From Marinobacter sp. CHS3-4 (lineage in GTDB: Bacteria > Pseudomonadota > Gammaproteobacteria > Pseudomonadales > Oleiphilaceae): a stretch of DNA of 64,000 nt. The number at the start of each line of letters is the position of its first letter. The stretch's first letter is position 1. The stretch spans positions 930,001-994,000 of the forward strand of contig NZ_JASGBJ010000001.1 of NCBI RefSeq assembly GCF_030053415.1. Direction: 5' to 3'. Positions 37,193 through 46,430 of this stretch are shown in pieces. The notes below the pieces were generated by a model. That model saw only the letters and a program-made list of their open reading frames with translations. It did not search any database and was not told where the DNA came from. A program made the position numbers and the translations under genes.

Positions 37193-37734
37193 TACAACAT
37201 TCCCAGTTCAAGCTTGGCTTCGTCGGTGAGCATGTCGTTGCTCCACGGCGGATCAAACGTCAGGTCGACGGTTACCTTGTCTACGTTGGGAACGTGCTCG
37301 AGTTTGGTTTTCACATCCTCGGTGATTACCGGGCCCATACCGCAGCCTGCGGCAGTCAGGGTCATTTTGACGTAAACGTGATTGCCATCCTCAGTGCCAT
37401 TCTGAATGTCGCACTCGTAGATCAGGCCCAGATCCACCACGTTCACCGGAATCTCCGGATCGTAGCAGTTGCGCATGGCCTCCCAGACCTGATTTTCGTT
37501 CACCGTGCCGTCTTCGGGGGTTTCGAAGCTGCTCTCCAGCGGCTTTTTACCAAGGGCATCGGCGTGGTGGCCTTCGATCCGGGCGAGGTTGCCGTTCACT
37601 GCGACGGTAAAGGTCCCACCGAGCGACTGGGTGATGGTCACGAAGGTATCCGCCGGAATCATGATTTCGGTTCCTGCGGGCACCAGGCGCGCCTCAACTT
37701 CCCGTTTTGTCAGAACCACTTCCCGTTCTTGCAT
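37192..37734 (-). CDS. sufT: Fe-S assembly protein SufT (MIP18/DUF59)
   Basis: 180 aa. An N-terminal extension (about 1-75: EIMIPADTFVTITQSLGGTF) precedes a MIP18-like domain with MRNCYDPEIPVNVVDLGLIY, MTLTAAGCGMGPVITEDV and VDLTFDPPWSNDMLTDEA. The conserved Cys of the TAAGCGMG motif is present. SufT supports Fe-S cluster maturation when demand is high. It abuts sufE. Confidence 0.93.
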   Translation of the reverse strand: MQEREVVLTKREVEARLVPAGTEIMIPADTFVTITQSLGGTFTVAVNGNLARIEGHHADALGKKPLESSFETPEDGTVNENQVWEAMRNCYDPEIPVNVVDLGLIYECDIQNGTEDGNHVYVKMTLTAAGCGMGPVITEDVKTKLEHVPNVDKVTVDLTFDPPWSNDMLTDEAKLELGML

Positions 37735-37764
37735 GCCTTACTGGGCCTCGTTATCCGTTCTTGA

Positions 37765-38118
37765 TCAGGCGACTGTGAAGCTCTCGCCACAACCGCATTC
37801 TGCTGTCGCGTTGGGGTTTCGGAACTGAAACAGCGAGTTAACGCCTTCAGTGACGAAATCGATCTCGATGCCATTCACCAGTGGCAGATGTTCTTCTTTG
37901 ACGAAAAGGTCCACGCCATCAATGTGGAATACCTTGTCATCAGCAGCCACGTCTTCAACCCACTGGGTTTCATATTTGAAACCGGAGCAGCCACTCTTTT
38001 TGATGGCCAGACGAATACCTTTCGCCTCTGGCTTCTTATCCAGTTGTTTGCGCACGTGTTTCACCGCGCTTGGCGTCATGGTGACGGCTACGGTTGGTGT
38101 ATAGACTTCGGCTGTCAT
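37765..38118 (-). CDS. sufA: A-type Fe-S carrier protein SufA
   Basis: 117 aa. The start at 38118 is set by a very strong GGAGGTGG (38123-38130); the longer in-frame opening overlapping sufS is not needed. The three conserved Cys are present: IKKSGCSGFKYET and the C-terminal ECGCGESFTV. It transfers clusters from SufBCD to apoproteins. It begins 13 bp after sufS. Confidence 0.94.
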   Translation of the reverse strand: MTAEVYTPTVAVTMTPSAVKHVRKQLDKKPEAKGIRLAIKKSGCSGFKYETQWVEDVAADDKVFHIDGVDLFVKEEHLPLVNGIEIDFVTEGVNSLFQFRNPNATAECGCGESFTVA

Positions 38119-38131
38119 GTTTCCACCTCCA

Positions 38132-39385
38132 TCAGGCAAACAGGCGCTGAACCTTTTGCAGCGCGGTGAAGAGTTGTTCGACCTCTTCGACTGTATTGTA
38201 AAACGCAAAGGATGCCCTGGCTGTACCGGGAACCCCGTAAAAATCCATCAGCGGCATGGCGCAGTGGTGGCCAGTACGAATCGCAATGCCCTGTTGGTCC
38301 AGCAGCGTGCCAATATCACTGGGGTGCAGACCTTCGATTTTAAAGGACATCACCGGAACTTTCTGCTTCGCAGTGCCAATGATCTCCATGCCAGGCACGG
38401 TCTCGACCAGTTCGTTGGCGCGCTCCAGCAAGCGATTTTCAGCCGCTTCCATCGCCGCACGGTCAAAACCGTTCAGATACTCAATGGCGGCACCCAGGCC
38501 AACGGCCTCGGCAACGGCCGGTGTGCCAGCCTCGAACTTGTAGGGCAGCACGTTCCATGTGGTGCGCTCAAACGACACCCGTTCAATCATCTCGCCACCG
38601 CCCTGATAAGGGGGCATTTCCTCCAGCAACTGTTTTCTACCGTATAGAACGCCAATACCCGTCGGCCCAAACAGCTTGTGGGATGAGAACGCGTAGAAAT
38701 CACAGCCAAGCGCCTGAACGTCCGGCTGAAAGTGGGGAACCGCCTGGGCGCCATCAATCAGCGTGAACACGCCTCGGGCTTTGACTTGTTCAATTAGGGC
38801 AGCGACCGGATTGATGGTGCCCAGCACGTTAGAGACGTGAGTCAGGGCCAGAATTTTGGTTTTGTCGCCAAGAAGACTGTTGAACGAGTCCAGATCCAGT
38901 TCGCCTTCAGGCGTGATCTGAACGGGAACAACCTTGGCCCCGGTACGTTCGGCAATCATCTGCCAGGGCACGATGTTAGCGTGATGTTCCATCTGGCTGA
39001 CCAGTATCTCGTCACCGGGCTTGAGTCTGCCTGCCAACCCGTTTGCAACCAGGTTGATAGCCTCAGTGGTCCCGCGAGTCCAGATGATTTCTTCGGTGCT
39101 GCCGGCATTGACGAAGGCGCGCACGGTTTCCCTGGCGCCTTCAAAGGCGCTGGTCGCCCGATCGCCGAGTGTATGGGCGCCCCGATGCACGTTGGAGTGC
39201 ATCTGACGATAGTAACGATCCATGGCGTCAAGCACGGCAATCGGTTTCTGGGCCGACGCACCGTTGTCCAGATACACCAGAGGCTTGTCATTGATCTGCT
39301 GCCCAAGGATGGGGAAATCCCGGCGCGCGGCGGTAACGTCAAAGCCCGCTTTGTGAGTTGGTTTTGCCATGGCGAGATCGTTCAT
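38132..39385 (-). CDS. sufS: cysteine desulfurase SufS
   Basis: 417 aa PLP enzyme that takes sulfur from cysteine. PLP Lys in FYAFSSHKLFGPTGIGVLYG, the catalytic Cys in RTGHHCAMPLMDFYG, and the N-terminal VYLDNGASAQKP. Class-II desulfurase loop features (short lobe around the Cys) fit SufS instead of IscS. It lies between sufD and sufA. Confidence 0.97.
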   Translation of the reverse strand: MNDLAMAKPTHKAGFDVTAARRDFPILGQQINDKPLVYLDNGASAQKPIAVLDAMDRYYRQMHSNVHRGAHTLGDRATSAFEGARETVRAFVNAGSTEEIIWTRGTTEAINLVANGLAGRLKPGDEILVSQMEHHANIVPWQMIAERTGAKVVPVQITPEGELDLDSFNSLLGDKTKILALTHVSNVLGTINPVAALIEQVKARGVFTLIDGAQAVPHFQPDVQALGCDFYAFSSHKLFGPTGIGVLYGRKQLLEEMPPYQGGGEMIERVSFERTTWNVLPYKFEAGTPAVAEAVGLGAAIEYLNGFDRAAMEAAENRLLERANELVETVPGMEIIGTAKQKVPVMSFKIEGLHPSDIGTLLDQQGIAIRTGHHCAMPLMDFYGVPGTARASFAFYNTVEEVEQLFTALQKVQRLFA

Positions 39386-39391
39386 TATCGT

Positions 39392-40678
39392 TCAGACCTC
39401 CTCAAACGTCTGATCAAAGAAGTCATTCAAGCGAAGTTGAGCCGCCTCTCGAACTGCCTCTACCGGAATCTGCTCGACCAGTTCGTTGATGAAGGCCATG
39501 GTCAACAGTGTGTTGGCTTCACGACGGCCGATGCCTCGGGAAATCAGATAGAACAGTGAGGTTTTATCCAACTGGCCAATGGTTGCACCGTGGGCACACT
39601 GAACATCGTCCGCGTAGATCTCCAGCTCAGGTTTTGTGTCGATTTCAGCACCCGTAGACAACAACAGGTTCTTGTTGTTCATGTTGGCGTTGGACTTCTG
39701 GGCATCCTGGTGGATATGGATGCGCCCGTTGAAAATCGCATGGGACTGATCTGCCGCGATGTTGCGGTAGGTTTCCTCGCTGTTGCAGTGGGCGGCTACG
39801 TGGTCAATCGACGTATGATTGTCGTAATGCTGCTTGCCCTGGGTAACCACCACACCATTCAGCTTGCACTCGGCTCCCTGGCCTTCCAGCCGGACCTGCA
39901 GATCGTGGCGCCGCAGTGGACCTCCGAAGCCAACAGTGTGGCTCTCAAAGCGCGAAGACTCGGCCTGGCGTACACCGGTAGCGCCGATGTGCTGAACATT
40001 CTCGCCTTCAAGTGTCAGGCGCACGCTGGTGATCTGTGCACCTTCAGCCAGCGAGAATTCCGCAACCGTGTTGACCATCACCGGCTCGCTGCCGCTGGAT
40101 ATGTACTCTTCCACAAGCGTCATCTGGCTGTGGCGGGCTGCATCCACGTAAATCCGTGGGTAGGCGGAGCCTGATGACGAAGCAGTCACTTCGTGAACGA
40201 TGAACAGGGGCTGGTCCAGCACAGCTTCTTTATCGAGCTGGATGTACAAACCGTCTTCAAAGCGGGCTGAATTCAGCCGGGCCATCTGTACAGCGTGGCT
40301 GTCCAGTGTGTTATCCATCCGTTCAGCCAGACCGCTGGCTTCGCCATCGCTCAGATCTGCGAACCGCTGGATACTCACGCCTTTCAGGTCCGGGTAGTCG
40401 CTGGCCTCCGGCACCATAACGCCGTTGCGGAAGACCACCCGATAACCCGGCATGGACAGGCTCGTACCGTCTTTACCGGTCGAGGGCAAAGTCGCTGCCA
40501 GCTCATCAGAGAGCTTCAGATGACGGCTGGAGTATTTCCAGTTTTCGGTCTTGCGGGTCGGCAGTGGCATATCCACAAGTGCCGTGCCACGTTGTTTGCG
40601 TAATTCAAGCAACGGCGCGGGCAGAAAATCACCGGCGGGCTCGAGGAACGCGCTGGAAAGCGTTGGTGCTGACTTCAT
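39392..40678 (-). CDS. sufD: Fe-S scaffold component SufD
   Basis: 428 aa. The core beta-helix is recognisable by PLFIVHEVTASSSGSAYPRI, HYDNHTSIDHVAAHCNSEE, RIHIHQDAQKSNANMNNKN and DDVQCAHGATIGQLDKTSLFY. The last of these has the conserved Cys and His used in the SufB-SufD interface. It partners SufB and SufC, and its start is 12 bp before the sufC stop region. Confidence 0.96.
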   Translation of the reverse strand: MKSAPTLSSAFLEPAGDFLPAPLLELRKQRGTALVDMPLPTRKTENWKYSSRHLKLSDELAATLPSTGKDGTSLSMPGYRVVFRNGVMVPEASDYPDLKGVSIQRFADLSDGEASGLAERMDNTLDSHAVQMARLNSARFEDGLYIQLDKEAVLDQPLFIVHEVTASSSGSAYPRIYVDAARHSQMTLVEEYISSGSEPVMVNTVAEFSLAEGAQITSVRLTLEGENVQHIGATGVRQAESSRFESHTVGFGGPLRRHDLQVRLEGQGAECKLNGVVVTQGKQHYDNHTSIDHVAAHCNSEETYRNIAADQSHAIFNGRIHIHQDAQKSNANMNNKNLLLSTGAEIDTKPELEIYADDVQCAHGATIGQLDKTSLFYLISRGIGRREANTLLTMAFINELVEQIPVEAVREAAQLRLNDFFDQTFEEV

Positions 40679-40690
40679 TCGCGACCTCCC

Positions 40691-41479
40691 CTATTGAGTT
40701 GAAGAGCTGGCGGCTGAACTGGCACTGGCTTCTTCATCTTTCACGCCAAGCCAGCCGTAGCCGCGCTCTTCCAGTTCATGAGCCAGTTCGCGACCGCCGG
40801 ACTTGACGATTTTGCCGCCGGCAAGAACGTGAACGTAGTCGGGCACGATGTGGTTCAGCAGGCGCTGGTAGTGAGTCACCATCAGGATCGCACGATCCTT
40901 GGCACGCAGAGCGTTTACGCCATCAGATACAACATGTAGAGCGTCAATATCCAGGCCGGAGTCTGTTTCATCCAGAATGGCCAGCTTGGGCTGAAGCAGC
41001 AGTGCCTGCAGGATTTCATTGCGCTTCTTCTCACCGCCGGAGAAGCCTTCGTTCACACCACGCTTGAGAAATGCTGGATCCAGGTCGACCTGCTTGGAGA
41101 CTTCCTTGGCATGCTTCATAAACTCGGCCGCGTTCATTTCAGGCTCACCACGATGGGTGCGCATGGCATTTACCGCGGTCCGCAAGAACTGAAGGTTGCT
41201 GACCCCCGGAATCTCTACCGGGTATTGGAAGGCCAGAAAGACGCCTTCGCGGGCGCGCTCTTCGGTTTCCAGGTCGAGCAGGTTTTCACCGTTGAGCGTA
41301 ATTTCACCTTCGGTCACTTCGAAGGTCTCGCTCCCTGCAAGCACCTGTGAAAGCGTACTCTTGCCAGAGCCATTGGGGCCCATGATTGCATGGACTTCTC
41401 CGGCCTTGATCTCCAGGTTGATGCCCTTGAGGATCTCTTCGCCCTCAACGGATGCGTGCAGGTTCTTGATGCTCAGCAT
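40691..41479 (-). CDS. sufC: Fe-S assembly ATPase SufC
   Basis: 262 aa ABC-type ATPase. Walker A IMGPNGSGKSTLSQVLAG, signature GFSGGEKKRNEILQALLLQP, Walker B LAILDETDSGLDIDALHVVS. SufC drives conformational change in the SufBC2D scaffold. The C-terminal tail is Ser/Ala-rich and slightly longer than usual. Confidence 0.97.
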   Translation of the reverse strand: MLSIKNLHASVEGEEILKGINLEIKAGEVHAIMGPNGSGKSTLSQVLAGSETFEVTEGEITLNGENLLDLETEERAREGVFLAFQYPVEIPGVSNLQFLRTAVNAMRTHRGEPEMNAAEFMKHAKEVSKQVDLDPAFLKRGVNEGFSGGEKKRNEILQALLLQPKLAILDETDSGLDIDALHVVSDGVNALRAKDRAILMVTHYQRLLNHIVPDYVHVLAGGKIVKSGGRELAHELEERGYGWLGVKDEEASASSAASSSTQ

Positions 41480-41524
41480 GTAATTGCTTCTCTCTCGTCT
41501 GAATCTTTTAACTGAATTCTGCGT

Positions 41525-42973
41525 TTAACCGACCGAGCCTTCCAGACTCACTTCAAGCAGCTTGCCTGCCTCGACAGCGAATTCCATAGGCAGCTCCTTG
41601 AACACTTCCTTACAGAAGCCGTTTACGATCATCGACACTGCCTGCTCCGGGTCGATACCACGCTGACGGCAAAGGAACATCTGCTCGTCGCTGACCTTGG
41701 AGGTGGTGGCTTCGTGCTCGACGATGGCCGATTTGTTCTTGCTTTCGATGTAAGGGAACGTATGCGCCGCGCTGCGATCACCGATCAGCAGTGAGTCGCA
41801 TTGGGTAAAGTTGCGAGCACCTTCCGCGCCGGGACCGAACTTCACCAGTCCTCGATAGGCGTTGGAGCTCTTGCCGGCGGAAATGCCCTTGGAAATGATG
41901 GTGCTGGACGTGTTTTTGCCCAGATGAATCATTTTCGTGCCTGTGTCGGCCTGCTGATAATTGTTGGTGAGCGCTACTGAGTAAAACTCGCCAACGCTGT
42001 TGTCACCACGCAGCACACAGCTCGGGTACTTCCAGGTAACCGCTGAACCGGTTTCCACCTGAGTCCAGGAAATCTTGGAGTTTTTGCCGATCGCCGCTCC
42101 GCGTTTGGTCACGAAGTTAAAGATGCCGCCTTTGCCGTTCTCGTCGCCTGGGTACCAGTTTTGCACGGTAGAGTATTTGATCTGCGCATCGTCCAGCGCC
42201 ACCAACTCCACCACGGCGGCGTGAAGCTGGTTCTCGTCCCGCATTGGGGCAGTACAGCCTTCCAGGTAGCTCACATAGCTGCTGTCTTCGGCAATGATCA
42301 GCGTGCGCTCAAACTGGCCGGTGTTGGCCGCATTGATGCGGAAATAGGTCGACAGCTCCATCGGGCAGCGAACGCCCTTGGGGATGTACACAAACGTGCC
42401 ATCGGAAAACACGGCTGAATTCAGGCCAGCAAAGAAGTTGTCCCCCGCAGGAACCACAGAGCCCAGATACTTTTTGACCAGTTCCGGATAGTCCTGAATC
42501 GCTTCGGAGATCGAGCAGAAGATCACGCCCGCTTTTGCCAGAGGTTCCTTGAAAGTGGTAGCCACAGACACCGAATCAAATACCGCGTCAACGGCGACGC
42601 CAGCGAGCTTCTCGCGTTCATGAAGCGGAATACCGAGCTTTTCATAGGTCCGGAGAAGCTCTGGATCCACTTCGTCGAGGCTTTGAGGCATATCCTCTTT
42701 GCGCTTGGGCGCAGAGTAGTAGGAGATCTCGTTGTAATTGATCTTGGGATAGCCAACATGAGCCCAGTCTGGCTCTTCCATTTGCAGCCAGCGACGGTAG
42801 GCGTTCAAACGCCACTCCAGCATCCACTCCGGCTCTTTCTTGATAGCTGAAAGGCGGGTGATAACGTCTTCGTTCAGTCCGGGTTCAAACGTATCGGCTT
42901 CGATTTCTGTGACGAAACCGTGTTCGTATTCCCGTTTGATCAGCTCGTTCACCTCTTTGTCGGTGGTCGCCAT
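41525..42973 (-). CDS. sufB: Fe-S scaffold component SufB
   Basis: 482 aa. SufB carries the nascent cluster. Recognised by [60 protein letters not shown] and [23 protein letters not shown] at 42973 is chosen over an upstream in-frame ATG (42997) because GGAG is spaced 8 nt ahead. It is the first suf gene, with a leader of about 145 nt between the predicted transcription start and the ATG. Confidence 0.96.
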   Translation of the reverse strand: MATTDKEVNELIKREYEHGFVTEIEADTFEPGLNEDVITRLSAIKKEPEWMLEWRLNAYRRWLQMEEPDWAHVGYPKINYNEISYYSAPKRKEDMPQSLDEVDPELLRTYEKLGIPLHEREKLAGVAVDAVFDSVSVATTFKEPLAKAGVIFCSISEAIQDYPELVKKYLGSVVPAGDNFFAGLNSAVFSDGTFVYIPKGVRCPMELSTYFRINAANTGQFERTLIIAEDSSYVSYLEGCTAPMRDENQLHAAVVELVALDDAQIKYSTVQNWYPGDENGKGGIFNFVTKRGAAIGKNSKISWTQVETGSAVTWKYPSCVLRGDNSVGEFYSVALTNNYQQADTGTKMIHLGKNTSSTIISKGISAGKSSNAYRGLVKFGPGAEGARNFTQCDSLLIGDRSAAHTFPYIESKNKSAIVEHEATTSKVSDEQMFLCRQRGIDPEQAVSMIVNGFCKEVFKELPMEFAVEAGKLLEVSLEGSVG

Positions 42974-43059
42974 GATCGTCGCTCCGTATTCTCTCATCGT
43001 GGGCTTATCGCCCTTGGTATTTCCGTAGCCGCCCGGAAGATACGTCCGGCAATCGGTAT

Positions 43060-43084
43060 TTGGATGACGGATTTAGTCAGCGTT
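43060..43084 (-). promoter_or_regulatory. second IscR-type operator in the suf leader
   Basis: A 25-bp match to the type-1 IscR motif at about 19 of 25 positions, with the cores GAC and TTTAGTCAG intact (43066-43080). It lies downstream of the predicted start of transcription. Its centre is 73 bp from the centre of the main site, close to seven helical turns. Confidence 0.5.
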
Positions 43085-43124
43085 CCATACTTCGGTACGC
43101 TTATTCCGCTTCTTTTGGTGGGAG

Positions 43125-43157
43125 ATTATACAATAACTGAGTAAATTAGTCAGGTAT
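43125..43157 (-). promoter_or_regulatory. suf operon promoter overlapped by a type-1 IscR operator
   Basis: On the minus strand, CTGACT (43148-43153) and a perfect TATAAT (43125-43130) are 17 bp apart. The 25 bp at 43133-43157 reads, on the minus strand, ATACCTGACTAATTTACTC and on to TTAT. This fits the type-1 IscR consensus essentially throughout and covers the -35 and spacer. In E. coli the [2Fe-2S] form of IscR represses from such sites. No iscR gene is in the window. Confidence 0.85.
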
Positions 43158-43187
43158 TAAATCTTTCTGGAACACAGTATATCGTAT

Positions 43188-43210
43188 CGGCGGCTGGCTG
43201 GCAGCCGCCG
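43188..43210 (-). terminator. GC-rich hairpin after fabB, possible terminator
   Basis: A 9-bp perfect GC-rich stem (43188-43196 with 43202-43210) and 5-nt loop, 18 bp past the fabB stop. There is no T run on the minus strand, so it is at best a weak or factor-assisted terminator between fabAB and suf. Confidence 0.4.
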
Positions 43211-43227
43211 AGCGGTACAGTGGGAGG

Positions 43228-44445
43228 TCAGGTCTTGCGGAAAATCAGGGTTCCGTTGGTACCGCCAAACCCGAAGCTGTTGCTCATCACCAGCGGCAGG
43301 TTCACGTTGTCCTGGCGTTCACGAACGATCGGATAGCCCTCGGCACCTTCATCCAGGTTCTGAATGTTGGCCGACGGCGCAATAAAGTTCTCCCGCTGCA
43401 TGATGATGCTGTAGATCGCCTCATGAACACCGGCCGCACCAAGAGCGTGACCGCACAGGGGTTTCGAAGAACTCAGCGGTGGAATCTTGTCGCCAAAGGT
43501 CTGTTTCAGCGCTTTGAGCTCCGTGACGTCGCCCGCAGGCGTGCTGGTTCCGTGCGTATTGATGTAGCTGATGTCTTCGTCCAGGCCCTTCATGGCCTGC
43601 TGCATGCAGCGCACAGCGCCTTCACCGCTTGGCGCTACCATGTCGGCGCCATCAGAGGTTGCGCCAAAGCCGACCAGCTCCGCAAGGATCTCAGCGCCAC
43701 GGGCTTCCGCGTGCTCCAGAGCTTCCAGAACAACAATGCCGCCACCGCCTGAAATAACGAAACCGTCGCGGTCAGCGTCGTAGGTGCGCGACGCCAGCTC
43801 CGGCGTGTCGTTATATTTGGTGGACAGCGCGCCCATGCCGTCAAACATCAGGCTCAGAGTCCAGTGAATGTCCTCGCCGCCGCCAGCAAACATCACATCC
43901 TGACGGCCTAATGCGATCAGATCCGCCGCATGGCCGATGGAGTGGGCACTGGTGGCGCAGGCAGAGGTAATGCCGTAGTTCACGCCGGTGATGCCAAAGG
44001 CTGTGGACAGAGATGCGTTGATAGAACTGCCCATGGTTCTCGGCACACGGTACGGCCCGACACGGCGAATGCCACGCTCGCGGTGAGTGTCAATGGCATC
44101 CATCAGTTCAACCGTGGAGGCCCCGCCTGCGCCGGTAATAACGCCGGTGGAGTTCGCCTTGATGTGCTGGTCGGTCAGGCCGGACTGCTCAATGGCCTCC
44201 TGCATTGCCAGATAGCAGTAGGCAGAAGCCGGGCACATGAAGCGCATCAGTTTGCGATCAATCAGGCTTGGCAAGTCCAGGTTAATCTGGCCGCAGATGT
44301 GGCTGCGCAGGCCATTGTCACGGGCTTCCTCGCTCAGACCTATACCGGATTTCGATTCTTTCAGTGACTGAGTCACATCTTTCTGGTTAGTTCCCAGGCT
44401 GGACACAATGCCCATGCCAGTGACGACAACACGACGCATTTTCAT
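43228..44445 (-). CDS. fabB: beta-ketoacyl-ACP synthase I FabB
   Basis: 405 aa condensing enzyme for unsaturated fatty-acid elongation. Catalytic Cys in [17 protein letters not shown], His in [16 protein letters not shown] and His in [17 protein letters not shown], with the Gly-rich [14 protein letters not shown] tail. It follows fabA by 5 bp, the usual fabA-fabB pair. Confidence 0.97.
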   Translation of the reverse strand: MKMRRVVVTGMGIVSSLGTNQKDVTQSLKESKSGIGLSEEARDNGLRSHICGQINLDLPSLIDRKLMRFMCPASAYCYLAMQEAIEQSGLTDQHIKANSTGVITGAGGASTVELMDAIDTHRERGIRRVGPYRVPRTMGSSINASLSTAFGITGVNYGITSACATSAHSIGHAADLIALGRQDVMFAGGGEDIHWTLSLMFDGMGALSTKYNDTPELASRTYDADRDGFVISGGGGIVVLEALEHAEARGAEILAELVGFGATSDGADMVAPSGEGAVRCMQQAMKGLDEDISYINTHGTSTPAGDVTELKALKQTFGDKIPPLSSSKPLCGHALGAAGVHEAIYSIIMQRENFIAPSANIQNLDEGAEGYPIVRERQDNVNLPLVMSNSFGFGGTNGTLIFRKT

Positions 44446-44450
44446 CGCTC

Positions 44451-44960
44451 CTAAAAATCATCAGTCGAAGTAAACATGCCCACTTTCAAGTCCGACGCTT
44501 TGTAGATCTCCCGACCGTCCACTTCCATGCGGGCATCGGCAATGGCCATGGTCAGCTTGCGGCGAATCACCCGCTTGATATCCAGGTGATACCTTACCAG
44601 TTTATTGGTTGGTAGCACTTGTCCGGAAAACTTTACCTCGCCACAACCAAGGGCCCGGCCCTTGCCCTCGCCGCCGGTAGCGGCCAGGAAAAAGCCCACC
44701 AGCTGCCACATGGCGTCTAGACCCAGACAGCCAGGCATCACCGGGTCGTCCTTGAAGTGGACTTTGAAAAACCACAGATCCGGGTTGATATCCAGTTCTG
44801 CCACTATGCTGCCCTTGCCGTAGGCGCCGTCGTCCACTGAAAAGTGAGTGACCCGGTCCATCATCAGCATTTCATCGATTGGCAGGCGCATTTTGCCGGG
44901 GAACAGTGTGCCCTGGCCGCAGGCCTGCAGGTCGGCCTTGGTAAAGTGATCGGGAGTCAT
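44451..44960 (-). CDS. fabA: 3-hydroxydecanoyl-ACP dehydratase/isomerase FabA
   Basis: 169 aa. It introduces the cis double bond in anaerobic-type unsaturated fatty-acid synthesis. Active-site His in [20 protein letters not shown], with the Asp in [13 protein letters not shown]-terminal [16 protein letters not shown] is typical. No FabR/DesT-like palindrome as clean as the one near trhA is seen upstream. Confidence 0.97.
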   Translation of the reverse strand: MTPDHFTKADLQACGQGTLFPGKMRLPIDEMLMMDRVTHFSVDDGAYGKGSIVAELDINPDLWFFKVHFKDDPVMPGCLGLDAMWQLVGFFLAATGGEGKGRALGCGEVKFSGQVLPTNKLVRYHLDIKRVIRRKLTMAIADARMEVDGREIYKASDLKVGMFTSTDDF

Positions 44961-45125
44961 AATGCTTTGTTCCCTGTTACGAGGTTATTGAACTACTGTA
45001 GCGGTTATTGGTGATAAGGCTATTGACCATTGGTTGCAGTCTTGCGACGTATCCGGCTTTTCTGGTCGCGAAGCCACCAATTTTGCGTACAATGCCGTCT
45101 GTATTCCAAATCGGCAGGTAGAACG

Positions 45126-45497
45126 ATGAGTAGTTATCTGATTTTAAAAAGTATTCACATGGCAACCGCGTACCTGACGGTAGCCCTTTTCGCATTGTGT
45201 CTGGTGCTGGACATGGCGGGCAAGCCAAACTGGCGAACCACGCCGCTGCGCTGGATTCCCCACGCCAACAATACCATTCTTCTGGTCGCGGCGATCGGTT
45301 TGCTGTTTGTCACCAACTGGATGCCCTTTGTCCATGGCTGGTTAACGGCCAAGGTATTTCTGTTGGTGGGCTACATCGTCGCCGGCGCCATCGCCCTTAA
45401 AGACACCCGAAGCAAGCAGGTACGCGTTATTGCTGCGATTCTTGCGTTGGTTCAGGTGTTGGCGATTCTGCATCTGGCGGTAGCCAAACCGTTTTAA
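45126..45497 (+). CDS. SirB2 family membrane protein
   Basis: 123 aa with four membrane helices. The opening MSSYLILKSIHMATAYLTVA and the central LRWIPHANNTILLVAAIGLL match SirB2, a small inner-membrane family of unknown function. The start at 45126 follows AGGTAGAACG; upstream in-frame starts lack an RBS. A TACAAT element (45088-45093) may be its -10. It converges on the channel gene. Confidence 0.85.
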   Translation: MSSYLILKSIHMATAYLTVALFALCLVLDMAGKPNWRTTPLRWIPHANNTILLVAAIGLLFVTNWMPFVHGWLTAKVFLLVGYIVAGAIALKDTRSKQVRVIAAILALVQVLAILHLAVAKPF

Positions 45498-45514
45498 TCG
45501 GCATTACCTTGCAC

Positions 45515-46345
45515 TCAGCGCCGACTGGACTGCTCCGAGATCTGCTTTGTCAGGTCCCGTAGCTGCTCTTGAACGGCTGCCAGTTGGCGCGTGATTTCAT
45601 CCCTCTCGTCATGGGCCTGCTTGGCCTGGGCAGCATTCTGCTCCTCACTCATTACTTCCAGAATGGCGCCAATCATCATGTTCAGAAATACGAAGGCCGT
45701 CAGGAAGATGAATGTCAGGAAGTAGATCCAGCTCAGCGGGAACGGTTCCATGGTGGCGTACATGACGTCGGTCCAGTCTTCAAAGGTGGCCACTCGAAAT
45801 AGCGTCAGCATGGCAATTGCTACATCGCCCCACAGTTCTTCATCCACGCTGGCAAAGAAAAGCGCTCCCATCGCGGCATAGATGTAGAAGATGATGAACA
45901 TCAGCAACGCGATGTAGCCCATGCGCGGTATGGCTTTGAGCAGGGAGTTGATCAAAAAGCGCAACTCCGGTACTACCGACACCAGCCGCAAAACCCGAAA
46001 AACCCTCAAGAGACGTCCCAATAAGACAGCATCCGAGTTGTCCAGCGGGATCAGGCTGCCGATGACCACCAGGGTGTCAAACACGTTCCAGCCGTCCATG
46101 AAAAATCGCTTTTTGGTGGGGCAGGCGGCAAAGCGAAACAGTATTTCAATCAGAAAAAAAACGGTGATGCCCCAATCCATAAGGCTCAGGGCTTGCTCGG
46201 CAAGCGGTGGCAATTCGTAGGTCTTTGCGCCGATAGTCAGCGCCGACAGGATAATGATGCTGATCACCACACCCTGGAAAAGGCGGCTGGACTCAATTCT
46301 GCGGAGCTTGTCGAGGCTGGAGTTGTCCTTTATGGCAGGTGACAT
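45515..46345 (-). CDS. voltage-gated cation channel (NaChBac family) with TFEDWTD filter
   Basis: 276 aa, one six-helix channel domain. S1-S3 are at about 22-100. S4 is at about 108-125 with Arg111, 114, 117 and 120 every third residue. S5 is at about 142-165, the pore at 175-195 and S6 at about 205-230. The filter Thr187-Asp193 reads TFEDWTD; known bacterial Na+ channels have TLESWSM/A. The C-terminus (about 231-276) is a charged coiled coil, as in NavBac tetramers. Ion preference cannot be settled from sequence. Confidence 0.9.
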   Translation of the reverse strand: MSPAIKDNSSLDKLRRIESSRLFQGVVISIIILSALTIGAKTYELPPLAEQALSLMDWGITVFFLIEILFRFAACPTKKRFFMDGWNVFDTLVVIGSLIPLDNSDAVLLGRLLRVFRVLRLVSVVPELRFLINSLLKAIPRMGYIALLMFIIFYIYAAMGALFFASVDEELWGDVAIAMLTLFRVATFEDWTDVMYATMEPFPLSWIYFLTFIFLTAFVFLNMMIGAILEVMSEEQNAAQAKQAHDERDEITRQLAAVQEQLRDLTKQISEQSSRR

Positions 46346-46430
46346 GGTGACTGAGCGCCCTTGATCGCTTGAAAGCCCCGAATTCTATAGAGGCCAGAGG
46401 CGCTTGGGTAGGCCAATGAAAACCGCCGGT

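Noticed and set aside
45085..45091. GCGTACA half-site upstream of fabA as a FabR operator
   Set aside because: Only one half is present, the other arm reads differently, and it is 125 bp from fabA. It more likely forms part of the sirB2 promoter.
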